Shown here: in pieces, positions 9,880-18,048 of the stretch
Layout: each line of letters begins with the position of its first letter
Numbering within the stretch: the stretch's first letter is position 1
Assembly: GCF_000519185.1 (NCBI RefSeq)
Contig: NZ_JAFA01000006.1
Coordinates: forward strand, 230,454 to 294,453
Source of the DNA: Paraburkholderia nodosa DSM 21604
GTDB lineage: Bacteria; Pseudomonadota; Gammaproteobacteria; Burkholderiales; Burkholderiaceae
DNA: 64,000 nt
Reading direction: 5' to 3'
The notes under the pieces: model-generated
The model's database searches: none
The model's input: the letters and a program-made list of their open reading frames with translations, nothing else
What the model was told of the DNA's origin: nothing
Program-made: the position numbers and the translations under genes

Positions 9880-11436
9880 ATGTACCTCACACAAGGCCTG
9901 CATCGCTGCGTGCAGCAACACCCGGCGGAAGTCGCGATCCGCTTCGGCGAGCGCACGCGAACTTTCGCGCAGCTGGGCGACCGCGTGGCGCGGCTAGCCG
10001 GCGCGCTCCAGTCGCTCGGCATGGGCGCGGGCGACCGCGTGGGCATGCTCGCGCTCAATTCCGACCGCTACCTCGAATACATGCTCGGCGTGTGGTGGGG
10101 CGGCGGCGTGCTCAACCCCGTGAATATCCGCTGGAGCGTGCCCGAGATCGTCTATTCGCTCGACGACTGCGATACGCGCATCCTGCTGGTGGACGACCAC
10201 TTCCTGCCGCTCGCCGGGGACATCGCGGCGAGCGCGGCGCATCGCCCGACGCTCGTCTACACCGGCGAGCGCGAGGCACCGTCCGGCATGCTCGCTTACG
10301 AGGCGCTGATCGCCGAAGCGCAGCCGGTGGCAGACGTGTTTCGCGGCGGCAACGATCTCGCGACCATCATGTACACGGGCGGCACGACGGGCCGGCCCAA
10401 GGGTGTGATGCAGTCGCACCTGAACCTGTGGTCTTCGGCGACTTCGCGCATGGCGGAGTTCCGCGGCTACGCGCACGCCGTTTCGCTGCATGCGGCGCCG
10501 CTTTTCCACACGGCGGCGATGGCGCGCGCCGTGGGCCATTTCGTGGCCGGCGACACGCACGTGGTGGTGCCCACGTTCGAGCCGCGCGCGGTGCTCGAAG
10601 CGATCGAGCGCGACCGCGTGGACGAGGTCCTGCTCGTGCCGACCATGCTGCAGGCCGTGCTGGAGCACCCCGACTTCAAGCGGCGCGATCTTTCTTCGCT
10701 CAGGCGCATCTATTACGGCGCGTCGCCGATCGCCGCGGGCGTGCTCGACGCCGCGCTCGCCGCGCTGCCCGGCATCGCATTCTTTCACGCTTACGGTCTC
10801 ACGGAGGCGTCGCCGGTGGTGTCGGTCAATCCGCCCGCGAATCACGGCCCCGAAGGGCGTGCGAGCGGCCTTTACCGCTCGGCCGGGCGTGCGGGCTACG
10901 GCGTGACCGTCAAGATCGTCGATGCCGAAGGCGTGGAAGTGCCGCGCAATACCGTGGGCGAGATCGCCGTGCGCGGCGCGAACGTCATGCTCGGCTACTG
11001 GAACAAGCCCGAAGAAACGCGCGAGACGCTGCGCGACGGCTGGCTGCATACCGGCGACGGCGCCTATATGGACGAAAACGGCTACCTCTTCATCGTCGAC
11101 CGCATGAAGGACATGATCGTGACGGGCGGCGAGAACGTCTATTCCGCCGAAGTCGAGAACGTGCTGTCGCGCCATCCCGCCGTTGCGCAATGCGCCGTGA
11201 TCGGCGTTCCCGATGCGCGCTGGGGCGAAGCCGTGCACGCCGTGGTGGTCGCGCGCAGCGGCAGCGACGTGGACGAAGCCGCGCTGCGCGAGCACTGCCG
11301 CCAGTTCATCGCCGGCTACAAGTGCCCGAAGAGCATCGAGTTCCGCGAGGCGCTGCCGCTTTCGGCCGCCGGCAAGATTCTCAAGCGCGATCTGCGCGCG
11401 CCGTACTGGCAGAGCCAGTCAAGACAGGTGGGCTGA
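9880..11436 (+). CDS. AMP-forming acyl-CoA synthetase (fatty-acid CoA ligase type)
   Basis: A 518-residue ANL-superfamily enzyme that would activate a carboxylic acid to its CoA thioester using ATP. The P-loop YTGGTTGRPKG is at residues 165-175, followed by the YGLTE adenine motif, the TGDGAYMDENGY hinge region, DRMKDMIVTGGENVYSAEVE and the C-terminal GKILKRDLR lysine. It is the first gene of a dense operon running to 17985 and therefore likely supplies the CoA ester consumed by the downstream enzymes. Chain specificity cannot be read from sequence. Confidence 0.9.
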   Translation: MYLTQGLHRCVQQHPAEVAIRFGERTRTFAQLGDRVARLAGALQSLGMGAGDRVGMLALNSDRYLEYMLGVWWGGGVLNPVNIRWSVPEIVYSLDDCDTRILLVDDHFLPLAGDIAASAAHRPTLVYTGEREAPSGMLAYEALIAEAQPVADVFRGGNDLATIMYTGGTTGRPKGVMQSHLNLWSSATSRMAEFRGYAHAVSLHAAPLFHTAAMARAVGHFVAGDTHVVVPTFEPRAVLEAIERDRVDEVLLVPTMLQAVLEHPDFKRRDLSSLRRIYYGASPIAAGVLDAALAALPGIAFFHAYGLTEASPVVSVNPPANHGPEGRASGLYRSAGRAGYGVTVKIVDAEGVEVPRNTVGEIAVRGANVMLGYWNKPEETRETLRDGWLHTGDGAYMDENGYLFIVDRMKDMIVTGGENVYSAEVENVLSRHPAVAQCAVIGVPDARWGEAVHAVVVARSGSDVDEAALREHCRQFIAGYKCPKSIEFREALPLSAAGKILKRDLRAPYWQSQSRQVG

Positions 11437-11495
11437 TCCGCAGGGGTGGGCATCGTCATCGTTAACTTGCAATCTCACTTAATCAGGTATCCAAA

Positions 11496-12680
11496 ATGAG
11501 CAACAAGGTTGTGGTAGCCGGCGTCGGCATGATTCCGTTCACCAAGCCCGGCGCGAGCGACGACTACGCCACGATGGGCGCCAATGCCGCGAAGGCGGCG
11601 CTCGCCGATGCGCGCATCGACTACGCGCTCGTCGAGCAGGCTTATGTCGGCTACGTGTTCGGCGATTCGACCTCCGGGCAGGCCGCCATCTACGGCGTGG
11701 GCCTCACCGGCATTCCGGTCGTGAACGTCAACAACAATTGCGCGACCGGCTCCACCGCGCTCTTCCTCGCGCGCCAGGCCGTGGAAAGCGGGGCCGTGGA
11801 ATGCGCGATCGCGCTCGGCTTCGAGCAGATGGTGCCCGGCGCGCTCAAGGGCGCGTACACCGACCGTCCCACGCCGATGGAGCGCTTCGTCAAGACCATG
11901 CTCGAGGTGCAGGGTTTCGACGAAACCGCGCCACGCGCGGCGCAATTCTTCGGCGGTGGCGGCCGTGCCTACATGAAGGAATACGACATCAAGCCGGAAA
12001 CGTTCGGGCGTATTTCCGTGAAAGCGCGCCAGCACGCCGCGCGCAACCCCTTCGCCGTGTTTCGCAACACCGTGACGCTCGAAGAGGTGATGGCTTCTCC
12101 CGCCGTCTTCGATCCGCTCACGCGCTTGCAGTGCTGCCCGCCCACCTGCGGCGCGGCGGCGGCGATCGTGTGCTCGGAAGCGTTCGCGAAGAAGCACGGA
12201 CTCGACACGCGCGTGGTCATCAAGGCCCAGGCGATGACGACGGACCGCAACAGCACGTTTGACGAAGGCGACATGCGCAAGGTAGTGGGCTACGACATGA
12301 CGCGCGCGGCGGCGCTACAGGTGTATGAAAAGGCGGGCGTCGGCCCCGAAGACATTCAGGTCGTCGAACTGCACGACTGCTTCACGGCGAACGAACTGAT
12401 CACCTACGAAGGGCTCGGCCTCACGCCCGAGGGCACGGCCGAGAAGTTCATTCTCGACGGCGACAACACCTATGGCGGCCGCGTCGTCACGAACCCCTCG
12501 GGCGGCCTGCTTTCGAAAGGCCATCCGCTGGGCGCGACGGGTCTTGCGCAATGCACCGAACTCGTGTGGCAACTGCGCGGAACGGCGCAGGACCGCCAGG
12601 TCGCCGGCGCGCGCTTCGGCCTCCAGCACAACCTCGGACTCGGCGGCGCGTGCGTGGTCACGCTCTACGAGCGCCAGTAA
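11496..12680 (+). CDS. SCP-x-type thiolase (lipid-transfer-protein thiolase)
   Basis: A 394-residue thiolase of the SCP-x/lipid-transfer branch rather than the FadA/AtoB branch. The nucleophilic Cys is in VNVNNNCATGSTAL (Cys82). The second active-site block is NPSGGLLSKGHPLGATGLAQ, close to eukaryotic SCPx, and HDCFTANELI is also conserved. SCPx thiolases cleave 2-methyl-branched 3-oxoacyl-CoA, releasing propionyl-CoA, which suggests a branched substrate. Related actinobacterial Ltp proteins act as aldolases with a DUF35 partner, but no DUF35 gene is present here, favouring true thiolysis. Confidence 0.88.
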   Translation: MSNKVVVAGVGMIPFTKPGASDDYATMGANAAKAALADARIDYALVEQAYVGYVFGDSTSGQAAIYGVGLTGIPVVNVNNNCATGSTALFLARQAVESGAVECAIALGFEQMVPGALKGAYTDRPTPMERFVKTMLEVQGFDETAPRAAQFFGGGGRAYMKEYDIKPETFGRISVKARQHAARNPFAVFRNTVTLEEVMASPAVFDPLTRLQCCPPTCGAAAAIVCSEAFAKKHGLDTRVVIKAQAMTTDRNSTFDEGDMRKVVGYDMTRAAALQVYEKAGVGPEDIQVVELHDCFTANELITYEGLGLTPEGTAEKFILDGDNTYGGRVVTNPSGGLLSKGHPLGATGLAQCTELVWQLRGTAQDRQVAGARFGLQHNLGLGGACVVTLYERQ

Positions 12681-12694
12681 CGCGAGGCTCGACG

Positions 12695-13141
12695 ATGATC
12701 GACAAAAGCCATATCGGTGCACTGATCTCGCGCCACACGGCGCTCGTCGAGGCGGGTCGCCTGCGCTTCTTCGCGAAGGCGACCGGCCAGACGGACCGCC
12801 GTTACCTCGACGACGAGGCCGCGAGAGAAGCCGGCTATCCCGCGCTGCCCGTGCCGCCCACGTTCCTGTTCTGCCTCGAAATGGAATCGCCCAATCCGCG
12901 CGCGACCGTCGAGCGTCTGAATATCGACATCGCCCGCGTGCTGCACGGCGAACAGCGTTTCCGCTATCACAGCATGGCGTTTGCGGGCGAACGCCTCGCA
13001 TTCGAAACGCGCATCGCGGACATCTACGGCAAGAAGGGCGGCGCACTGGAATTCGTCGTGCGCGAAACGCGTGTGACGAACGCACAAGACGACGCGCCCG
13101 TTGCAGACCTGCGCAGCGTGATCGTCGTGCGCAACGGTTGA
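12695..13141 (+). CDS. MaoC-like dehydratase, N-terminal (FAS1-type) hotdog protein
   Basis: A 148-residue hotdog protein of the MaoC_dehydrat_N type (MIDKSHIGALISRHTALVEAG, with FAKATGQTD and PVPPTFLF). Such proteins pair with a MaoC partner to form an (R)-specific enoyl-CoA hydratase, and the partner is the next gene, 25 bp on. This subunit lacks the catalytic Asp-His motif and is probably the structural or binding half. The start at 12695 is 14 bp after the thiolase stop; the frame is open further upstream only inside the thiolase gene. Confidence 0.85.
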   Translation: MIDKSHIGALISRHTALVEAGRLRFFAKATGQTDRRYLDDEAAREAGYPALPVPPTFLFCLEMESPNPRATVERLNIDIARVLHGEQRFRYHSMAFAGERLAFETRIADIYGKKGGALEFVVRETRVTNAQDDAPVADLRSVIVVRNG

Positions 13142-13166
13142 TAGAAAAGCAGAAGCAGGAGCCAAC

Positions 13167-13583
13167 ATGCAATCGATTCGTTTGAACGACCTGGCCGTAG
13201 GCAGCGCGTTGCCGCAGTTCGTCGCCGCGCCGCTCACGCGCCTCACGCTCGCGCTTTACGCGGGCGCTTCCGGCGACCACAACCCGATTCACGTCGATCT
13301 GGACTTCGCGCGCCGCGCCGGCATGCCCGACGTGTTCGCGCACGGCATGCTGTCCATGGCATATCTCGGGCGGCTGCTCACGAACTGGGTGCCACAGCAG
13401 GCCATCCGCGAGTTCTCGGTGCGCTTCGCGGCGATTACGCAGGTGGGCGACGCCATTACCTGCAGCGGCGTCGTCACCGAGCGTGACGAGACGGCACGCA
13501 CCGTCAAAGTCGCGCTCACCACGCGCGACGCACAAGGCGAAATCAAGCTGTCAGGCGAAGCGCTCGTCGCGCTCGACGCCTGA
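13167..13583 (+). CDS. MaoC-family (R)-enoyl-CoA hydratase subunit
   Basis: A 138-residue hotdog hydratase containing YAGASGDHNPIHVDLDFARR, the hydratase-2 motif with the catalytic Asp and His, and FAHGMLSMAYLG. It would add water to a 2-enoyl-CoA to give the (3R)-hydroxyacyl-CoA. An AGCAGGAGCC ribosome site precedes the ATG. With the preceding gene it probably forms a heteromeric hydratase, as in steroid side-chain ChsH1/ChsH2. Confidence 0.88.
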   Translation: MQSIRLNDLAVGSALPQFVAAPLTRLTLALYAGASGDHNPIHVDLDFARRAGMPDVFAHGMLSMAYLGRLLTNWVPQQAIREFSVRFAAITQVGDAITCSGVVTERDETARTVKVALTTRDAQGEIKLSGEALVALDA

Positions 13584-13615
13584 ACGATCCATCACACACA
13601 CGGAGTAGACAGAAG

Positions 13616-14446
13616 ATGAGCAAGCTGGTTGGCAAGGTCGCCATCGTATCGGGGTCGGGCCGCGGCATTGGCCGTGAAATTGCACTGAAGCTCGCGGGCG
13701 AAGGCGCGGCTGTCGTCGTGAACGATCTGGACGCCGAACCCGCGCAAAGCGTGGTGGCCGAGATCGTCGCCGCGGGCGGCAAGGCCGTGGCGTGCACGGG
13801 CAGCGTGACGGACGCGGACTTCGGCACGCGCTTCGTCGGCGCGGCGCTCAAGGAATTCGGACGCCTCGACATCATCGTCAACAACGCGGGCTACACGTGG
13901 GACAACGTGATCCAGAAGATGAGCGACGAGCAGTGGAACGCCATCATGGACGTGCACGTGAGCGCGCCGTTCCGCATCCTGCGCGCCGCCGCCGACTACT
14001 TCCGCGAAAGCGCCAAGGCCGAAGCCGATGCGGGTCAGGAAGTGTTCCGCAAAGTCGTGAACATCTCGTCCGTTTCAGGTGTGATGGGCAACGCGGGCCA
14101 GGCGAACTATTCGGCCGCGAAAGCCGCGATCAACGGCCTCACGAAGGCGCTCGCGAAAGAGTGGGGCCGCTACAAGGTCAACGTGAACAGCGTGGCGTTC
14201 GGCCTCATCAAGACGCGCCTCACCGAGGCGGTGGCGGGCGAGGGCAATAGCTCGACCATCGACATCGCGGGCCAGGCAATCAAGGTGGGCGTCAACGCGC
14301 AGCTCATGAAGAGCATCGAGGCGATGATTCCCATTGGCCGCGGCGGCACGCCGGAAGAAGCCGCGGGCGCGGTGTATCTCATGTGCATTCCCGAATCGAA
14401 CTACGTGACGGGACAGGTGCTGGTGGTCGGCGGCGGCCGTCCGTAA
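13616..14446 (+). CDS. short-chain dehydrogenase, likely (3R)-hydroxyacyl-CoA dehydrogenase
   Basis: A 276-residue classical SDR. The NAD-binding loop is GSGRGIG (residues 13-19), followed by NNAG at 89-92 and the catalytic triad Ser152, Tyr165 and Lys169 in GQANYSAAKAA. The Asp-rich end of strand 2 (VVNDLDAEPAQ) suggests NAD rather than NADP. Placed directly after (R)-specific hydratase genes, the natural role is oxidation of a (3R)-hydroxyacyl-CoA to the 3-oxoacyl-CoA substrate of the thiolase, as in peroxisomal MFE-2. Confidence 0.87.
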   Translation: MSKLVGKVAIVSGSGRGIGREIALKLAGEGAAVVVNDLDAEPAQSVVAEIVAAGGKAVACTGSVTDADFGTRFVGAALKEFGRLDIIVNNAGYTWDNVIQKMSDEQWNAIMDVHVSAPFRILRAAADYFRESAKAEADAGQEVFRKVVNISSVSGVMGNAGQANYSAAKAAINGLTKALAKEWGRYKVNVNSVAFGLIKTRLTEAVAGEGNSSTIDIAGQAIKVGVNAQLMKSIEAMIPIGRGGTPEEAAGAVYLMCIPESNYVTGQVLVVGGGRP

Positions 14447-14474
14447 TACGTGGCTCACAAAGAAGGAGTCGAAC

Positions 14475-15623
14475 ATGGCTGAATACCGCAGTCCGTGGAT
14501 CACGGACGATCTCGTGCTGTTCCAGGATTCGATCCGCAAGTTCATCGAGCGCGAACTCGTGCCACACGAGGAGCGCTGGTGGAAGCAGCAGCATGTGGAT
14601 CGCGAGGTGTGGCGCAAGGCCGGCGAGTTCGGCATGCTCTGCGCGAGCATTCCCGAGGAATACGGCGGCGGTGGCGGCACCTTCGCGCACGAGGCCATCA
14701 TCGCGCTCGAGCAGTCGCGCGCGATGGTGTCGAGCCTCGGCACGAACGTGCATAGCGGCATCGTCGCGCATTACATCCTGCGCTACGGCACCGAGGAGCA
14801 AAAGCGCAGGTGGCTGCCGAAAATGGCGAGCGGCGAGCGCGTGGCGGCGATCGCGATGTCCGAGCCGGGCGCGGGATCGGACCTCAAGAGCATCAAGACG
14901 CGTGCGGTACGTGACGGCGATCACTATGTCATCAACGGTTCGAAGACCTTTATTTCGAACGGCTTGCTCGCCGACCTGATCTGCGTGGTCGTCAAGACGG
15001 ACCCGGCGCAGGGCGCGAAAGGCGTGTCGATCGTCGTCGTGGAAACCGACGATCTGCCTGGCTTCCGGCGCGGACGCGTACTCGAGAAGATGGGGCAGAA
15101 GGGCCAGGACACCGCCGAGCTGTTTTTTGACGACGTGCGCGTGCCGTGCGCAAACCTGCTTGGCACGGAAGAGGGCAAGGGCTTCTATCAACTGATGCAG
15201 CAGTTGCCGCAGGAACGCATGATCATCGCGCTCGGCGCGCTGAGCGCGATGGAAAAGGCGCTGGATGTCACCACGGCCTACGTGCGCGAGCGCAAGGTGT
15301 TCGGCATGAGCCTGCTGGACATGCAGAACACGCGTTTCAAGCTCGCCGAATGCAAGACTCACGCGACCATTGCGCGAACCTTCATCGACGACTGCATGGC
15401 GAAGGTGCTGCGCGGCGAGCTCGACGGCGAGACGGCCGCCATGGCGAAATGGTGGTGCACGCAACGCAGCTGCGAAATCATCGACGAATGCCTGCAGCTG
15501 CATGGCGGCTACGGCTACATGATGGAGTATCCGATCGCGCGGCTCTACGTGAATGCGCGCGTGAGCAAGATCTTCGGCGGCTCCAACGAGATCATGAAGG
15601 AACTGATCGCCCGTACGTTGTAA
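14475..15623 (+). CDS. acyl-CoA dehydrogenase (long-chain/isovaleryl-type active site)
   Basis: A 382-residue flavoprotein with MSEPGAGSD at about 128-136 and the FAD/CoA motifs typical of ACADs. The usual C-terminal catalytic Glu in an EGT motif is replaced (IFGGSNEIMKELIAR), but QLPQERMIIA (Glu247) is present, as in long-chain and isovaleryl-CoA dehydrogenases, which place the base on that helix. It therefore looks catalytically complete. The AAGGAGTCG ribosome site precedes the ATG. It would introduce the 2,3-double bond at the start of the cycle and hand electrons to ETF. Confidence 0.88.
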   Translation: MAEYRSPWITDDLVLFQDSIRKFIERELVPHEERWWKQQHVDREVWRKAGEFGMLCASIPEEYGGGGGTFAHEAIIALEQSRAMVSSLGTNVHSGIVAHYILRYGTEEQKRRWLPKMASGERVAAIAMSEPGAGSDLKSIKTRAVRDGDHYVINGSKTFISNGLLADLICVVVKTDPAQGAKGVSIVVVETDDLPGFRRGRVLEKMGQKGQDTAELFFDDVRVPCANLLGTEEGKGFYQLMQQLPQERMIIALGALSAMEKALDVTTAYVRERKVFGMSLLDMQNTRFKLAECKTHATIARTFIDDCMAKVLRGELDGETAAMAKWWCTQRSCEIIDECLQLHGGYGYMMEYPIARLYVNARVSKIFGGSNEIMKELIARTL

Positions 15624-15645
15624 CGTCGCTACTTGGGAGCACCAG

Positions 15646-16842
15646 ATGGATTTGCGTTATACCGAAGCGGAACAGGCGTTCCGCGAAGAAGTGCGGGCGT
15701 TCGTGCGGGAGAACCTGCCTGGCGATATCCGCGAGAAAGTGCTCGCGCACCAGCGGGTGGAGAAGGACGATTACGTGCGCTGGCACCGCATCCTCAACGC
15801 GCACGGCTGGGGCGCGCCCACGTGGCCCAGGGCATTCGGCGGCACGGGCTGGAACGCGCTGCAGCGCCTGATCTTCGAGATCGAGACGCTCGGCGCGGGC
15901 GCGCCGCGCCTGTTGCCGTTCGGCCTCACGATGATCGGCCCGGTGCTCATGAAGTACGCGAGCCCGCAGATGCAGGCGCGTTTTTTGCCGCGCATTCCGA
16001 ACCTCGACGACTTCTGGTGCCAGGGCTATTCCGAGCCCGGTTCGGGCTCCGACCTCGCCTCGCTGAAAACGCGCGCGGTGCGCAAGGGCGACAAGTACAT
16101 CGTGAATGGCCAGAAAACGTGGACCACGATGGCGCATTTCGCTGACTGGATTTTCTGTCTCGTTAGAACGGACTCCGAAGCGAAGCCGCAGGAAGGCATT
16201 TCGATGCTGCTGATCGATATGAAGTCGCCGGGCGTCACGGTCCGGCCGATCGTCACGCTCGACGGCGGCCACGACGTGAACGAGACATGGTTCGAGGACG
16301 TGGAAGTGCCCGTGGAGAATCTCGTGGGCGAGGAGAACCGAGGCTGGACTTACGCGAAGTATCTGCTCGGGCACGAGCGCACGGCCATTGCGGGCATTGG
16401 CCATTGCTATCGCGAGTTGCGGCAGTTGAAGCACTACGCGGCACAGGCTGCGGACGGCACGGGCGGCCGCATGCTCGACGACGCGCGCATGCGCGACAAG
16501 ATCGCTCGCCTCGAAATGAACCTCATGGCGCTGGAAATGCTGCTGCTGCGCGTGGCGACGGCAGATGGCGGACACGGCCCCGGCCCCGAAGCATCGATCG
16601 TGAAGATTCGCGGCTCGGAACTGCAGCAGGACATCGCCATGCTTCAGCAGGAAGTGGCCGGACCGCACGGCTGGCCCTACGCGCCGCAATGGCTCGAGCC
16701 CGGCGCCCATGCCCCCGTAAGCGGGCCGCAATGGGCGGCGCCTGCTGCGTCCACCTATTTCGACATGCGCAAGACCTCGATTTACGGCGGCGCGACCGAG
16801 GTGCAGAAGAACATCATCGCCAAGATGATCATCGGCTTTTAG
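15646..16842 (+). CDS. acyl-CoA dehydrogenase, possible subunit of heteromeric ACAD (alpha-like)
   Basis: A 398-residue ACAD (LRYTEAEQAFREEVRAFVREN) with the FAD loop GYSEPGSGSDLASLKTRAV and the typical C-terminus IYGGATEVQKNIIAKMI. The order WTTMAHFADWIFCLVRT and the long 300-360 insert (GPHGWPYAPQW) resemble the FadE types used for steroid and other bulky side-chains. The next gene, 9 bp away, is a more divergent ACAD; such pairs commonly form alpha2beta2 enzymes with only two FADs. Whether that holds here is inference. Confidence 0.87.
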   Translation: MDLRYTEAEQAFREEVRAFVRENLPGDIREKVLAHQRVEKDDYVRWHRILNAHGWGAPTWPRAFGGTGWNALQRLIFEIETLGAGAPRLLPFGLTMIGPVLMKYASPQMQARFLPRIPNLDDFWCQGYSEPGSGSDLASLKTRAVRKGDKYIVNGQKTWTTMAHFADWIFCLVRTDSEAKPQEGISMLLIDMKSPGVTVRPIVTLDGGHDVNETWFEDVEVPVENLVGEENRGWTYAKYLLGHERTAIAGIGHCYRELRQLKHYAAQAADGTGGRMLDDARMRDKIARLEMNLMALEMLLLRVATADGGHGPGPEASIVKIRGSELQQDIAMLQQEVAGPHGWPYAPQWLEPGAHAPVSGPQWAAPAASTYFDMRKTSIYGGATEVQKNIIAKMIIGF

Positions 16843-16851
16843 GACACGCAC

Positions 16852-17985
16852 ATGGACTTCACGTATAGCGAAGAGCAGCAAATGCTCGCGGATAGCCTGC
16901 GTCGTTTCGTCGAAAGCGAATACACGTTCGCGCAGCGGCGCCGGCGCGCGCGCGAGGGCGCGAGCTTCGATCGCGCGATCTGGACGCGGCTTGCGGAAAT
17001 GGGCGTGCTCGGCCTCACGGCGCCCGCCGAATACGGCGGGTTCGGCGAAGGCGCGGCGAGCCGGCTCGTGGTGCAGCGCGAACTGGGCCGCGCGCTGGTG
17101 CTCGAACCGGTCGTTCCGTGCAGCGTCATGGCAACCGCGATACTCGCGGCCTACGCCAGTGCCGCGCAGCAGGACCGCTGGCTGGGCGCGATCGCCACGG
17201 GGCAGCAGGTCGTCGTGCCCGCATTCGCGGAAACCGCGTCGCGCTACCGGCTCGATGCGGTCGCCACACTCGCGACGCCGGTTGGGCGCGGCTACGTGCT
17301 CGATGGCGCGAAAGCGCTGGTCTGGCATGGCGAGGCTGCGGATGCGTTCATTGTCAGCGCACGCGTGGGTGACGCCGCCACGGGCGAAATCGCGCTCTTC
17401 CTCGTCCCGCGTGAGAGCCGGGGCGTGAGCGTGGCCGGCTATCCGACCATGGACGGCCAGCGCGCCGCCGACGTTTCGTTCGAGGCGGTCGTATTGGGCG
17501 CGGAAGCCCTGATCGGCGCGCCCGGCGCTGGCGTGGCCGCGCTCGGGCACGGCGTGGACTACGGGATCGCGGCGCTGTGCGCGGAAGCGGCTGGCGCGAT
17601 GGAGCGCCTGATCGAGATCACCGGCGAGTATTTGCGCACGCGCCGCCAGTTCGGCCAGCCGCTCGCCGCGTTCCAGGCGCTACAGCATCGCATGGCGGAC
17701 ATGCTCGTGCAGAAGGAACTGGCGCTTTCAATGGCCTACGTCGCCGCGCAAGCGCTGGACGAACCCGATGCGCGCAAGCGCCGCCGCATGCTCGCTGCCG
17801 CGAAAGTGACGGTAGCCCAGGCGGGACGCTTCGTTGGCCAGCAGGCGGTGCAACTCCACGGCGGCATGGGCATGACAGACGAGCTGGAAGTGGGCGACTA
17901 TTTCAAGCGCCTGACGATGTTCGATCCGCTCCTTGGCGACACCGACCATCATCTCGCGAGTTACGTCGAGGCGATGGAAGACTGA
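16852..17985 (+). CDS. divergent acyl-CoA dehydrogenase, possible partner subunit
   Basis: A 377-residue ACAD-fold protein (MDFTYSEEQQMLADSLRRFV) ending LHGGMGMTDELEVGDYFKRL. The FAD-loop segment that reads SEPGSGSD in the preceding gene is here AFAETASRYRLD, so this chain has lost the canonical FAD-contact motif. That is expected for a non-FAD-binding face of an alpha2beta2 pair. It starts 9 bp after the preceding ACAD gene. It is the last gene before a strong terminator. Confidence 0.85.
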   Translation: MDFTYSEEQQMLADSLRRFVESEYTFAQRRRRAREGASFDRAIWTRLAEMGVLGLTAPAEYGGFGEGAASRLVVQRELGRALVLEPVVPCSVMATAILAAYASAAQQDRWLGAIATGQQVVVPAFAETASRYRLDAVATLATPVGRGYVLDGAKALVWHGEAADAFIVSARVGDAATGEIALFLVPRESRGVSVAGYPTMDGQRAADVSFEAVVLGAEALIGAPGAGVAALGHGVDYGIAALCAEAAGAMERLIEITGEYLRTRRQFGQPLAAFQALQHRMADMLVQKELALSMAYVAAQALDEPDARKRRRMLAAAKVTVAQAGRFVGQQAVQLHGGMGMTDELEVGDYFKRLTMFDPLLGDTDHHLASYVEAMED

Positions 17986-17995
17986 GCCCCACGCG

Positions 17996-18025
17996 CCGCT
18001 CCGCATCATGCGGGGCGGTTCTTTT
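17996..18025 (+). terminator. intrinsic terminator ending the beta-oxidation operon
   Basis: CCGCTCCGC at 17996-18004 pairs with GCGGGGCGG at 18010-18018 (one T-G wobble) around ATCAT, followed by TTCTTTT. It lies 10 bp after the third ACAD gene stop and is the clearest terminator in this window. Confidence 0.8.
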
Positions 18026-18048
18026 ACGGATCTTCGATTTTCCAGAAA

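Noticed and set aside
8412..11465. Open frame of about 1000 codons on the plus strand across the LAL regulator and the acyl-CoA synthetase
   Set aside because: Arg/Ala/Gly-rich product without motifs; it is antisense to the regulator and out of frame with the synthetase. GC-rich codon use creates such shadows.
15592..17550. 652-codon minus-strand frame opposite the ACAD genes
   Set aside because: Arg/His/Ala-rich, no domain, and entirely antisense to two clear acyl-CoA dehydrogenase genes.
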